Below, piece after piece: positions 35,625 through 45,574 of a stretch of 64,000 bases of DNA. The first letter of the stretch is position 1. Every line of letters begins with the position of its first letter. The notes below the pieces were generated by a model that saw only the letters and a list, made by a program, of their open reading frames with translations, had not been told where the DNA came from and made no database searches. The DNA comes from JBPESP01 sp051710585 (GTDB taxonomy: Bacteria > Pseudomonadota > Gammaproteobacteria > Enterobacterales > Enterobacteriaceae): the NCBI GenBank assembly GCA_051710585.1, contig JBPESP010000001.1:62001-126000 (forward strand). Direction: 5' to 3'. Both the position numbers and the translations under genes were made by a program.

Positions 35625-36600
35625 CAGCCTGAGTGCACTATATAATATATAAAATGTAATCTGTAATTTCATAAGCTGCTTCGCTGCAGCTTAGTAGGCA
35701 GTAGCTGTGTGGGAGTGGTATTCACTCATTTTTTAAGCTTCTAAAGAAACACTCCATCGGACTGTTATCCCAACAGTTAGCACAGTTAGCACGCAGACTC
35801 ATGCTTTTTAATTAAAATAACCCTACGGGAACTCACAGAACTACCTAATTTTCTTATAGTAACTAGCCTGAACAATATGGAAGATAATTCAAGTTAGAAT
35901 GCCATACATTCCCCATGGTATTTTGATATCTTAATTGTTAACATGTTGTCTAGGAAGGACAATATAGCAAAACTTACAGTTTTTCTGTAATATAGATAAA
36001 GAAAAACAGCAATATATTCCTAGCATTTTCTGATCCAGAAATGCGCCACGTCGCAATACTATACCTATTTTGACTCCATTACAGAAAACTGGCACTCGAG
36101 ATAATTTAGGATTATAACGTGCTTATAGTGGTTACGTTTATATACCTGTGCATCAGCTGTTAATAACTCAGAAGCTAGAGCTCTTTGATGAGCCTTTTTA
36201 ACCAGCGTCCATTTTGGAGCCTCTTCTGAATTGCAACAAATGGCAATATTCTCGTGCCAACTATAACCATAGCTGTGATACTCTGCAGTTAATAAACCTG
36301 ACTACTAATGCTAGTCGCCTGAGGTCTTAATTTCCCGATTAACGGAAACTATTTATAGGGTCCGACACCAATAAAACTTATAGCTTTAATATTTTATTTC
36401 AATGCGTTGTAGCTTCTTCTTCAGCTCATATATTTCGATTTATTTTAAATTTATGGGGAGGCTTTTGGCGTCCCCTTCTGTCGCTTATTACACAATTGTT
36501 TATACCAATTTCATAATCGTAGAAAGAGCGACATCCATAGTTTTTACTACTTGTATGATGATGTCATTTTAGTCGACAACCATATTGAACGGAATTAAGA
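35625..36600 (-). mobile_element. Decayed IS3-family insertion sequence, copy 2
   Basis: The minus strand reads as an IS3-subgroup element with OrfA then OrfB in broken frames. OrfA blocks: VVKTMDVALSTIMKLV, GDAKSLPINLK, IEIYELKKKLQRIEI. OrfB blocks: SYGYSWHENIAICCN, NYLECQFSVMESK, then WDNSPMECFFRSLKNE and EAAYEITDYI. The DDE glutamate region is changed to MECFF in the usual MERFF block. It is the best preserved of the three copies. Terminal inverted repeats could not be fixed, so limits are approximate. Confidence 0.93.
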
Positions 36601-37915
36601 TTAATTTGTTACTAGCGCACCCGTGTTGCTCTTAAATAACCATATTACCTTTTTTCGGATTTATAAATTCATCAGTTTACTGAATTAGTCTAGAATCTTT
36701 TTGTATTTTGCAGAAAATTTTAGGCCACTAGCGTCACGCTATCCTCTCTCCCCCTGTATTGTACTAACTCATAGTAAAGCGATACCGTGTGTCAGTAATA
36801 GAGGCGGTTTATCTTGTTGAACCTGAAATACCATCAATAATATCTACCCAGATAGTCCTTTATTCACGCTCAAAATACAACTGTGCAGTAAGTTGCTTCA
36901 TAGCAAAAACTAGTAGGAGATATTAATGTTCGCTAATTAACGTCAGTCGTAAGCCATATTTTAGCAAAGACATTCCGCTTACCTCTGGTTATTAAAGAGT
37001 ATGCTAAAATCCAGTAATTGCAGATAAGGTAAGAAATATTTTTCCCTTCCAGGTAAAAGTTTGGAAGATCGTCTGTTTCAATTGCCTACAGTATAGCGTA
37101 GCAGCATCTCTAGTAGCAATTACTGTTATTGATTTAAGCTGAGCATATTAGTATATCGTAAAATACAAGCCAAATAACTTTGTATAATATTCACTGTAGT
37201 TAATGCCAACCCCCCTATGGCAGCAGCACTTTAAGTTCTAGCTGCTTAAGATCAGCGTTTTTATACCTACCATTACAAAAAAATGCAGGGTGCTTGTGGT
37301 ATCATGTGCCATTTTAGTCTAACTTGCTTTCTGTAGTTATAAATCCTCCAGCAGGCTTTTGCGGCGCGGTGGTGGACATCTTATTGGCAGAATCAACCTT
37401 CCATTTCATAGAAAAAATCCGTCGCGCGGAGCAAAGTTCAGATAGTTTAAGCGTTGTGATAATAGCTATTGCGTCCAATAGCATACTGCACAGAAATAGC
37501 GAACCCTGGAAAAAGATTGTTTTGCGCGCTCCTTAGATAAGCCCAGCAGGCTAAGTGCTGTGAAGTGAGTGAACTGAAACACATATCCACATAGCGTTTG
37601 TAGCTACTCAGACGTATCAAGCCATCTTTAACGCCCCCATTCCGTTACAAGACTTCACGCTGGCCGCTTAAAGGTATGTCAGAAGCGCCCAGCGCCAGCT
37701 GTCAACCTATTATGCAATTTTCCAAATAGCCGGGGAATATTTTAAGTTTTTAGTACCGCTGCCCGGCGAAAATAAGCTGAACTTATCTTAACCGTAGTGA
37801 AAATAAATACCCAGAATTGATGCAGTCCATGCGATAACTTCCTAATCAAGAGCAACTGAAAATCTTGCTGATCACCAGGCTCGACCCCCCCTAAATATCG
37901 ATCAATAGATTGTCA
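36600..37915. other. Decayed interval, unassigned
   Basis: GC content is somewhat higher around 37320-37720 than in the surrounding desert, suggesting recently lost coding sequence. The minus strand there reads GLSKERAKQSFSRVRYFC and the plus frame 37324-37536 is open for 70 codons. Neither could be tied to a family. purN would be expected beyond purM, but no PurN motif was found. Confidence 0.5.
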
Positions 37916-38256
37916 TTTTATACCTAAGCATGTTAGACTGCTATAATGCTATAAATATAAAGTACGCCTCTTCATAACCAGAAGTAATTTCGATAAACTA
38001 AAGATTATACTGCCGCCACCCGGTTTAGAAAAGTCTGCATATTAATCGCTATGTCATTATCCAAAAGTGCCTAAAACCAGAATCGGCTCGCGATACTTCT
38101 CTAGTAGCGCACACGAGGCACTAAAACCGCCCAACCTACCCATCACTTCCGGGTATTTTTCTTTTTCACAATACCTTTTATACGGTCTATCAATGTATTA
38201 CCAGCGTTAATATCCACACCTGCGTCTTTGTGATTGAGAAAGGTTTTATCGCTCAC
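37915..38256 (-). pseudogene. purM: purM remnant (AIR synthetase), 5' part
   Basis: It is divergent from upp, as in E. coli. Minus-strand reading from 38256 gives [19 protein letters not shown] then [28 protein letters not shown] and, after a frame change, NDIAINMQTF near 38050. These match the PurM N-terminus (KTSLSYKDAGVDIDAGN, GGLGGFGALCALPQKYRE). The C-terminal two thirds are unrecognisable. Together with purF and purC this points to loss of de novo purine synthesis. Confidence 0.85.
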
Positions 38257-38488
38257 TGCAAATCCACATGTAGATAACTTATTTATTAAAATAGAGCGCC
38301 ATCAAATTTTAATAGCATGGACAATCTCATTTTAGAGAGCTATTGCAATAGCTCCAACTTTTTTATTGATTATAGTCATTCTAGTAACGCATTAATTAAG
38401 ATCGGGTAAATTAATGTGGTTCGATGAGGAAAAGGGGTTATAATCTCGCGATTTTTTGACTGTTCAGTGCCCCAAGGGGAGATATAAC
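38257..38488. other. upp leader / former purM-upp divergent promoter region
   Basis: About 230 bp between the purM relic and upp. AAGGGGAGA just upstream of 38489 is the upp RBS. A plausible T-rich promoter area lies around 38380-38450 but no box pair is strong enough to assign. Confidence 0.4.
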
Positions 38489-39115
38489 ATGAAGATCGTT
38501 GAAGTTAAACACCCATTGGTAAAACACAAGCTGGGGTTGATGCGTGCTCGTAATATCAGTACTAAACGCTTTCGTGAACTAGCGGCGGAAGTAGGTAGTC
38601 TTTTGAGCTATGTTGCGACTGCTGATATGACAACTGAAAAGGTCACTATCGAGGGCTGGTGCGGACCAGTTGAAATCGATCAAATTAAAGGAAAAAAAAT
38701 TACCGTTGTACCTATTCTACGTGCCGGGATCGGGATGATGGACGGAATTTTGGAAAATCTCCCTAGCGCACGTATCAGCGTGGTTGGTGTTTACCGTGAT
38801 GAAAAAACCCTGATGCCAGTATCTTATTTTCATAAATTAGTGTCGAATATTAATGAGCGTACAGCGCTGGTATTGGATCCAATGCTAGCAACTGGCGGCT
38901 CGATGATCGCTACTATTGATTTACTGAAAAAAGCTGGCTGCCCCTGTATTAAGATATTGGTGCTTGTAGTGGCTCCTGAAGGTATCGCAGCATTAGAAAA
39001 AGCGCATCCCGACGTGGAACTTTACACCGCAGCTATCGATAAGGAACTTAACAAAAAAGGTTATATTATTCCAGGCCTGGGTGACGCTGGTGACAAAATC
39101 TTTGGTACTAAATAA
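38489..39115 (+). CDS. upp: Uracil phosphoribosyltransferase
   Basis: Upp salvages uracil with PRPP to UMP. From the ATG at 38489 the product is 208 residues, the E. coli length; an ATG at 38456 would add 11 residues without RBS. Seen are [30 protein letters not shown], the PRPP loop [11 protein letters not shown] and the C-terminal uracil-binding [18 protein letters not shown]. Its permease partner uraA, 54 bp downstream, is a pseudogene, so uracil must come from RNA turnover, passive uptake or another carrier. Confidence 0.98.
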   Translation: MKIVEVKHPLVKHKLGLMRARNISTKRFRELAAEVGSLLSYVATADMTTEKVTIEGWCGPVEIDQIKGKKITVVPILRAGIGMMDGILENLPSARISVVGVYRDEKTLMPVSYFHKLVSNINERTALVLDPMLATGGSMIATIDLLKKAGCPCIKILVLVVAPEGIAALEKAHPDVELYTAAIDKELNKKGYIIPGLGDAGDKIFGTK

Positions 39116-39169
39116 CTCTGAAATAGCTGTTTTGTCTGTTTTTTACTCTGAATTCTAAGGAAAGTCACC

Positions 39170-40420
39170 ATGAGCCATCGCGATATCGGGGTATCGAAAC
39201 GCCTGCCACTACTTAAAACTATCCCATTGATTTTACAATACCTACTTGCCATATGTGGCGCCACAGCACTAGTGCCTATTTATTCGAAATTAATCCTAAG
39301 CACCGTCCTACTGTTTAATGGCATCGGTACCTTACTGTATTTTTATCTGTAAAGGAAAAAATCCTGTCTATCTTAGTTCTAGATTTATCTTTATCTCCCC
39401 AGTATATTACTTCTGCTGCCGCTGGGCTATGAGTTAGAGCGTTATTGGGATCTATCATCTATAGCGCACCGCGCTGCGTGGTGGAATTTATCGTAAAACG
39501 AGTCAGAATCAGTTGGATCAACGTCATCTTTCCTCTTGCAGTTATGGGGGTTATCATGATGGTTATCTATCTGGAATTAGCCGGAGTCGCGGCTAGCATA
39601 CCAGTTGCCAGGTCTTCCACCTAAACTGCAATGCTCCGGTTTATAGCACTACGCTAGACATTTCCATGATAACCCCAGTAGGGTAACAGCGCTTGTTTCA
39701 GCGTTGTTCCGCGAGTTCCTAGCCATCATTCCCGATACTTATCGTACTGGATAAACTATGTATTGTCCGTCGTGCTCGGTATCGTATATTTTACACCGGT
39801 AACCGGCGCGCCCTTTGCTCTGTCGACAATTTACCATCTGCGCTTTAAGTATAGGTGCCTATCCTGACTATCCTAGCGACAGCTCTGATAGTAATAACCG
39901 AGGATGTCGGACGGTCTGGTATGCTAACCGGTAATATCGTGCAACAGGATCTATTACGTGATCCGGGCTTACATCGATCAATTTTAGCTGTGGCGCGTCA
40001 ACTTTATTATCTAGCTTTTTAGGATCGATACCGAACGGCGCCTATAGGGAAAATATTGGTATTATAGTAATAAGCCGCGTTTATAGCACTTAGGTTATCA
40101 GGGTGGCGGCAATTCTGGTAATTGCATTATCTTACGGCGGAAAATTCATAGCGGCGCTTTAAGTAGTACCGGTAATGAATGCTGTGCGCTGCTGCTATAC
40201 AGCGTCATAACCACGTCTAGGGCGGATTATAGAGTCGCAAGTGGATCATAAATAAATCGCAAAATATAATTTTAACCTTAGTGATTCTAATTATCAGCAT
40301 TAGTGCCGCGAAAATCCCTCTCAGTGCTCTCGAACTGAAAGAGATGACTTTAGCGATTAAAGTGGGTATACACTGAGCCTTTTATATTTCCTGTCATCAT
40401 CATACTACAGCGCCATAAAA
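39170..40420 (+). pseudogene. uraA: uraA remnant (uracil:H+ permease)
   Basis: The first 60 codons are still open (DIGVSKRLPLLKTIPLILQY... VLLFNGIGTLLYF, closely like E. coli UraA). The rest needs frame changes: LELAGVAA near 39570, YTPVTGAPFALSTIYHL near 39800, IVIAEDVGRS and NIVQQDLLRDPGLHRSI near 39890-39980, and LTLVILIISISAAKIPL near 40270-40330. Full-length decay, not deletion. The RBS AAGGAAAG still precedes the ATG. Confidence 0.96.
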
Positions 40421-40524
40421 AATTCTAGAACCTAATGAAAGCAAGTCATCCTGATGTGCATACTTACTACAGTGTCTTTGTAGACGTGGTAAATTATGAT
40501 ATAATTGGAGGGAATTTCTAGCAG

Positions 40525-41285
40525 AACGCAAGAGGCACTTCCGAGGAAACCGCCGTAGCTTTCTTTGACCACTCTATTTACTATATGTGAGAATTTCACT
40601 AGTTCTTATCCCAGTTAAGATAGTGAAGATAGTGCGTTTCTAACTGTGATCCACCCTATCCTGAACTCTAAACATAGCAACTACCTTAATTTCTGGTCAA
40701 ATATGGCGGTAGCCGTAGTAGCCATTTACTACATCCCCTACCCCCTGCGCCTATATCGGCGCATCCAAAGGTCGTAGGTGTTATTATTATGTCCTACTGG
40801 GCAAGCGAATCTGGTTTATGCCTAATTTTAAAGGGGGGGTATGGAGAAAACTCTCCCTAATGACGATCGATCAATAATATTGAATGTATCGTCGGCAGTA
40901 TATACGCCGTTGGAAATGGCCATTTTAACCTCTATAATCGCATTCAGGAAACTGGACGCACCCGACTTATCATTAAGTTCTAAATTACCACCCCTCGCTA
41001 ATTGAATTTCTACTTACTAAATTTAGCCTCGCCTTTAGATTGGGGAAAATTTATCACCTTCAACCTCTTTTGGATGAAGAAAAGATTATATGTTGCAAAT
41101 GCGAGAAAAAACTCCGTATCTTTAAATTACCGAAAGACATTAGGTATCTTTTTTTGCTAATAAAGATTAGAAAAGGGATATGACATTGTCAGTAACACTG
41201 AATCAACTGAATCATCCCTCCATTTGCCCCTTAGCACAAAATAAGAACTCTTTTTATGAAAGCAATTCTGAACCTTTAGAGGCAC
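40525..41285 (+). pseudogene. hda: hda remnant (DnaA-inactivating AAA+ protein)
   Basis: It lies downstream of uraA, its normal place. Blocks across frames: PEETAVAFFDHS near 40550, SSHLLHPL near 40730, INNIECIVGSIY (Hda Walker B region IDNIECIAGDELW) near 40870, FNLYNRIQETGRTRLII near 40920, LASPLDWGKIYHLQPL near 41030, FKLPKDI, then LNQLNHPSI near 41200 (Hda LDQLDRASI). Hda with the beta clamp stimulates ATP hydrolysis by DnaA in E. coli. Many stops make a product impossible. Confidence 0.93.
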
Positions 41286-41399
41286 ACTTTAACCTCTGTA
41301 TTGCTCAGAAGAACCATAAAGCAGATCCTAATATAAGTGCAGCATGGCTGACATATCTCAACCGTTCTTCCAAACTGATACAAATTCGCTAGTTTTAAA

Positions 41400-42290
41400 A
41401 GACTTTGCCAAGCATTAGCACATATCTGATCAGATTACCTACAGCATAACTATTAACACATGCCTTTATCGTACTACAAGAAGCGAAACTGAAACTATAT
41501 CTAAGCTTATCAATATGGGTGTCATTATCTGCCTGCTATAAACTGCCTAATTTCATATAGTTTCTGCTTTCCCTTAATAACTAGTATTACTTGCTCTAAA
41601 TATCCTTTCAGTGAAAGGCATACTCAGCGCTAGCAGTTAGTTCTTGATCGCCTAGACCCTAAACTGACCCACGCTTAAGCTAATAAACTATAGTCATTAC
41701 TCTCATCAGGATGGGTAGGTACAGTGATTGAGGATTCATGAGGTATCACACTGTGAAATGCCCCTTGCGACTATAAAGATTGATAGGATTAATGAATAAT
41801 AGCTTTGCTTACCAAAGCACTTATTACCACGTAATAGTACTTTCAAATAGCTGATATTTTCTACAGCTCCTGTGTTACAAAGCAATATTAATATTGGTCA
41901 TCGAATCTAGGGAGTAAATATTGTATAACTACCGAGTTAAGCTAAGGCTGTGTAGCACATGTTTGGGTTTAGGTTTAGGTTCGTTGTATTTTTTGCCCGA
42001 TAAACATACTACGCAGCCCCCAAGAGCCTACCGGTAGGCTGTCTTTTCCTAGGCTTTTAGAATATTACTATGCAAAATTTTGTTACTATAGCCGGACATT
42101 CCAAGGATATGTTTCTTTACTAGATAAAAGTTCTGGAAGAAGTCATACGATATGCTGCATCTGTCTTATTAGCGTGATAGTGCTCAGCAACCGCCTTAGA
42201 AAAATAGCTGGGTTTACAGCATTTCCAGCAGTGTAATAGAATTACAGTTCTAACCTGTTAATTTTTTTTACAAAAAAATCTTAGCATTAT
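41400..42290 (-). pseudogene. Probable bepA (yfgC) remnant, periplasmic protease C-terminal half
   Basis: BepA lies between hda/arsC and perM/bcp in E. coli. The minus strand shows DFFQNFYLVKKHILGMSGYSN near 42110-42170, resembling BepA's SEDFYLAKARTLGMYNSGRN, followed in shifted frames by KKYNEPKPKP and later weak blocks in the TPR region. The metalloprotease N-terminal half is absent. BepA assists LptD assembly and outer-membrane quality control. The match is short, so confidence is moderate. Confidence 0.6.
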
Positions 42291-42426
42291 CTTGAGATTA
42301 AAACAGGACTGCTAGTGATTCCTCTAAATCAATACAATCTACCTTTTGCTCATTGGCTTAAGTAAACTAATACTGCCTCTGCTAGGAGCTGGCAATAATC
42401 CCTACCGACAGCACGTTAAACTGCGT

Positions 42427-42894
42427 TCAAACACTTTTCAAAAAAGTTAACACGATATCATGGTGATTACTGGTTTTAAAATTATCAAACACTTTCTCGA
42501 TAGTGCCATCGACACATACTAGGAAACTAGTACGGTAAATGCCATCATAGGTTTTGCCCATAAAGCTCTTTTTACCCCAAACGCCGAACTGGCTAGCAAC
42601 CTGATGATCTTCATCGGATAACAAGGTGAAATTCAATTGTTCCTTTTTAATAAAGTAAGATAACTTTTCAGGCTTATCGGTACTGATACCTAGTACCTCC
42701 ACCGTAGCCTTTTTTAGGTCGTTCATATTATCGCGTAACCTACACGCTTGCACAGTACAGCCTGGTGTCATTGCTTTTGGATAAAAGTAGATTAATACTC
42801 TTTGTCCATGAAAGTCGGTAAGGCTGATAAGTTTACCATTGTGATTAGGTAGACTAAATTGTGGTGCTATATCACCAGCTTTTAGTAATGCCAT
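42427..42894 (-). CDS. bcp: Thiol peroxidase Bcp (peroxiredoxin Q)
   Basis: Bcp reduces peroxides with thioredoxin. The 155-residue product (E. coli 156) has the peroxidatic C46 in YPKAMTPGCTVQAC, resolving C51, and the conserved STDKPEKL, LLSDEDHQVASQFGVWG and SFMGKTYDGI. The ATG at 42894 is chosen because AGGAG precedes it and the first residues align with E. coli; an upstream ATG (42957) would fuse it to the decayed gcvR end. It is the only intact gene of the gcvR-bcp pair. Confidence 0.97.
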   Translation of the reverse strand: MALLKAGDIAPQFSLPNHNGKLISLTDFHGQRVLIYFYPKAMTPGCTVQACRLRDNMNDLKKATVEVLGISTDKPEKLSYFIKKEQLNFTLLSDEDHQVASQFGVWGKKSFMGKTYDGIYRTSFLVCVDGTIEKVFDNFKTSNHHDIVLTFLKSV

Positions 42895-42899
42895 TGTAA

Positions 42900-43425
42900 T
42901 ACTCCTCATTTTCCTGATCTTGTGGATAATTAATAATTCTAATACTGCCTCACGCATGAAGTTTCTGTGCAGATTTGATAAAACCTCTATTCAATCAACA
43001 TAACTTAGCCTCTAGACAAACCAACCGCGTGTGGTCATAAACGGGTCAGCTAGAATAAAAAAATTGTACGTTACCGGCTACGTTTCGACGCTAGTTCGGT
43101 CAACGTTATTTTAATACCTATTAAATAAATTTATATATCACTCAATAAAATTGAAGAAAGTTATCAATTTTAGCTATCACCTACAACGTCATCGGATTTG
43201 TCAGCTATCTTTGGCTGTATTGTGCTTCATCATAATAAACAAATCTAGTTCATCGGCTTTTTTAACGGCAGGATGGATTTTTATCTAACCGATGGTATTC
43301 AAGCCCTTCTGAGAGCGGCATAATTAAAGGTATTATTCTCCTATAGAATCATGGCAATAACAGATAATTGAATGATATAGTCAATACTAAGCCGGTCTTG
43401 GTTAGCACGGTGATAAATGAGACAA
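42900..43425 (-). pseudogene. gcvR: gcvR remnant (glycine-cleavage regulator, tandem ACT)
   Basis: It lies between bcp and dapA and diverges from dapA, as in E. coli. Blocks on the minus strand: ANQDRLSIDYIIQ near 43380 (GADRPGIVNTITR), FYRRIIPLIMPLSEG near 43320, AVKKADELDLFIMMKHNTAKDS near 43250 (KGAELDLLIVMKRTTARP), and a C-terminal INYPQDQENE just before bcp. Frames are broken. GcvR antagonises the activator GcvA. Confidence 0.87.
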
Positions 43426-43445
43426 TGTTGCTGTGTAATGGAGGG

Positions 43446-43480
43446 AAATAATACCCCGCTACACCAGCGGGGTATTATTT
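43446..43480. repeat. Perfect 15-bp inverted repeat, 5-nt loop, between gcvR relic and dapA
   Basis: The stem AAATAATACCCCGCT (43446-43460) pairs exactly with 43466-43480; the loop is ACACC. It lies 114 bp upstream of the dapA ATG and just beyond the old gcvR start. No strong T-run follows on either strand, although the plus side is A/T-rich. It could be an upstream terminator, an attenuator-like element for dapA, or a decay product. Confidence 0.85.
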
Positions 43481-43593
43481 ATATAGGATAGGAACCTTTA
43501 AACCTGCTGCTAAGAGCCTTTTTAACCGATGTTTTTCTTGCTTTTATATAAGTGATTTAATACCGCAATAACTTGTTCTTGGAGAAATAGTCA

Positions 43594-44472
43594 ATGTTTA
43601 CTGGAAGCATAGTTGCACTAGTTACTCCGATGGATGAAAAAGGCGCCATCGATCAGGTTAGTCTAAAAAAAATAATAGATTATCATGTTGCCAGTGGTAC
43701 TGCAGCGATCCTAGCCGTAGGAACAACTGGTGAAATGTCTACCTTGAGTCATAAAGAGCATAATGATCTTGTTCTGCACACTCTCGAACTCAGCGATGGA
43801 CGCATTCCCATTATTGTTGGTACTGGCGCCAACTCTACCTCCGAAGCCGTGTCACTGACTCGTCGCTTTAATGACAGTGGCGTGATAGGCTGCCTCAGCG
43901 TTACGCCATATTACAATCAACCAACTCAGGAGGGGTTGTTTCAACATTTCAGGGCTATCGCTGAAAACAGCAATTTACCGCAAATTCTGTACAATGTACC
44001 AGCACGCACCGGCTGCGATATCCTACCGATTACCATTGCTCGCCTGGCGGAAATAAAAAATATTATCGGTATTAAAGAAGCTACGGGGAACTTAAGCCGT
44101 GTCAGTCAGATCCAAGAACTAGTTAATGAGGATTTCCTGTTACTAAGCGGCAATGATGCCAGCGCATTAGACTTCATGCAATTGGGTGGAAAAGGGGTAA
44201 TTTCCGTGACAGCAAATGTTGCCGCGAAAGAGATGGCACAACTTTGCACCCTAGCAGCTGACGGAAAGTATGCCATTGCGCGTCGTCTTAATAAACGCTT
44301 AATGTCGCTGCATCAGAAACTTTTTTTTGAACCTAACCCTATACCAGTTAAATGGGCTTGTAAATTATTAGGATTAACGGCGACTGATACCCTTCGCCTA
44401 CCGATGACTTCCCTTACCGAAGCGGGTAAGGGTGTGGTAAAACAAGCATTATTAGATACGGGTTTGCTTTAA
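43594..44472 (+). CDS. dapA: 4-hydroxy-tetrahydrodipicolinate synthase
   Basis: DapA condenses pyruvate with aspartate semialdehyde, the first committed step to diaminopimelate and lysine. The product has 292 residues, the E. coli length. The Schiff-base lysine is K161 (GIKEATGNL), the catalytic triad tyrosines are Y133 (LYNVPARTG) and Y107, and the GTTGE loop starts at 43. All active-site residues are kept. GGAGAAA lies upstream of the ATG. bamC follows after 16 bp, the normal dapA-bamC operon. Confidence 0.98.
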   Translation: MFTGSIVALVTPMDEKGAIDQVSLKKIIDYHVASGTAAILAVGTTGEMSTLSHKEHNDLVLHTLELSDGRIPIIVGTGANSTSEAVSLTRRFNDSGVIGCLSVTPYYNQPTQEGLFQHFRAIAENSNLPQILYNVPARTGCDILPITIARLAEIKNIIGIKEATGNLSRVSQIQELVNEDFLLLSGNDASALDFMQLGGKGVISVTANVAAKEMAQLCTLAADGKYAIARRLNKRLMSLHQKLFFEPNPIPVKWACKLLGLTATDTLRLPMTSLTEAGKGVVKQALLDTGLL

Positions 44473-44488
44473 CTCTTATGGAAATTTA

Positions 44489-44827
44489 ATGTTTTATTCG
44501 ATCCAAAAAACAATGATACCTAAAGTGGCTGGCGTCTCACTTATCATACTGCTTACAGCTTGCACCAGCGATCAACGCTATAAACGTCAAGTAAAAGGAA
44601 ACGAAGAGTACCTAAAAGCACCTCCGCTACGTGCGCTTACTAGTCCTTCCGGTATGATTTTACCGCCGCAAAACAGCTATTATAAAATCCCTGATACGCC
44701 CCTCAATGGTGCTATAGGCAAAGATCTTGATATTCGCCCCCCTTACATAACCGCTAGCACCGCTGAACAATGCCCGTTCACAATATTCCAGCAACAGCAC
44801 CACTTTCAGTTGGAAAATAGTAACTAG
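44489..44827 (+). CDS. bamC: Truncated BamC lipoprotein (BamD-binding N-terminal region only)
   Basis: The product has 112 residues against 344 in E. coli. It keeps the signal peptide (about 1-24), lipobox LLTAC with Cys25 at the same position as E. coli, and the extended N-terminal region [24 protein letters not shown]... GMILPP... GKDLDIRPP, which in E. coli BamC wraps around BamD. It stops near residue 112, at the beginning of the first helix-grip domain. Both helix-grip domains are gone, and the purC relic starts only about 110 bp later, so the missing part was deleted. It may be a functional minimal BamC or a late-stage pseudogene. Confidence 0.85.
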   Translation: MFYSIQKTMIPKVAGVSLIILLTACTSDQRYKRQVKGNEEYLKAPPLRALTSPSGMILPPQNSYYKIPDTPLNGAIGKDLDIRPPYITASTAEQCPFTIFQQQHHFQLENSN

Positions 44828-44840
44828 GATCGTTATCTGT

Positions 44841-44872
44841 TATTGCAGATCTCAACTATTGCAGATCTCAAC
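44841..44872 (+). repeat. Two tandem copies of a 16-bp unit
   Basis: TATTGCAGATCTCAAC is repeated exactly at 44841-44856 and 44857-44872, between bamC and the purC relic. It is likely a recent slippage or microhomology duplication. Confidence 0.95.
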
Positions 44873-44936
44873 TTTCCCCACACTAGGAACCGCAATAGAA
44901 CTTGAATACAAATTAGATTGCTCAGAGTATAATTTT

Positions 44937-45560
44937 ATGAAAAAAAACAGTATAATGGCTGCTATCAAATAAGTCTAGCTACTTAAGCTATAAATCTTCG
45001 TCTAGGTAATGATGCTTGAGCTACAGAAGGAGAGTAACCCGTTAAAAATCCTACACTGATACAACACTATGGTGTTAAGATACTTAACAGTATTGCAGCT
45101 ATCTATCCTGTTAATAAAAAGTTTAAGCTAAAGAGGAAGACCTACTTCTTAATACATCCCCATTGTTCGATATATTTAAAAAAAACGATGCCATTCACGA
45201 TCCGATATCCAACTAATCTTAACTACACCACCTTCAGCTAGGTCAGTACACTCTATCTAATACCGATGAAGCAGTTAACTAACAGAATAATAACATTCTT
45301 AGATGCTAAGCTAATTTCGAGGGCTTTAATAAAGGCTTTGTTACTAACATGTAAATACCAGATGTTTTTATAACCAATAAGTTACATAATAATACAGTGC
45401 GTAGCAGCATAGTGGTAGAAAGACAATGTACCGCTATATTCCTTTGATAACACACAATGTCATTCTATGGCTGTAAATATATATTTAGTGGCTAACTAAA
45501 ACTAGCCGCTAAATTAGAGTTTTTACAGTGTTTATTTTCTGATTTATTTATTGGCAAAAA
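44937..45560 (+). pseudogene. purC: purC remnant (SAICAR synthetase)
   Basis: purC follows bamC in E. coli. From an ATG at 44937, broken frames give LRLGNDA near 45000 (PurC FRNDTSAGDG region), SIAAIYPVNKK near 45090, and LLLNTSPLFDIFKKNDAIHDPISN near 45145-45215, which matches PurC [22 protein letters not shown]. A hydrophobic DAKLISRALI block near 45310 matches the DFKLEFGLYKGE region. Many stops are present. Confidence 0.87.
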
Positions 45561-45574
45561 ACCTTTATATTTAT

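Noticed and set aside
41180..41392. Plus-strand 70-codon frame that looks like a small protein
   Set aside because: Its first half (LNQLNHPSI...) is the frameshifted C-terminus of hda, so it is part of that pseudogene.
43446..43480. Hairpin considered a riboswitch (lysine type) for dapA
   Set aside because: Only one short stem; no multi-helix aptamer sequence is present, and enterobacterial dapA is not known for a lysine riboswitch.
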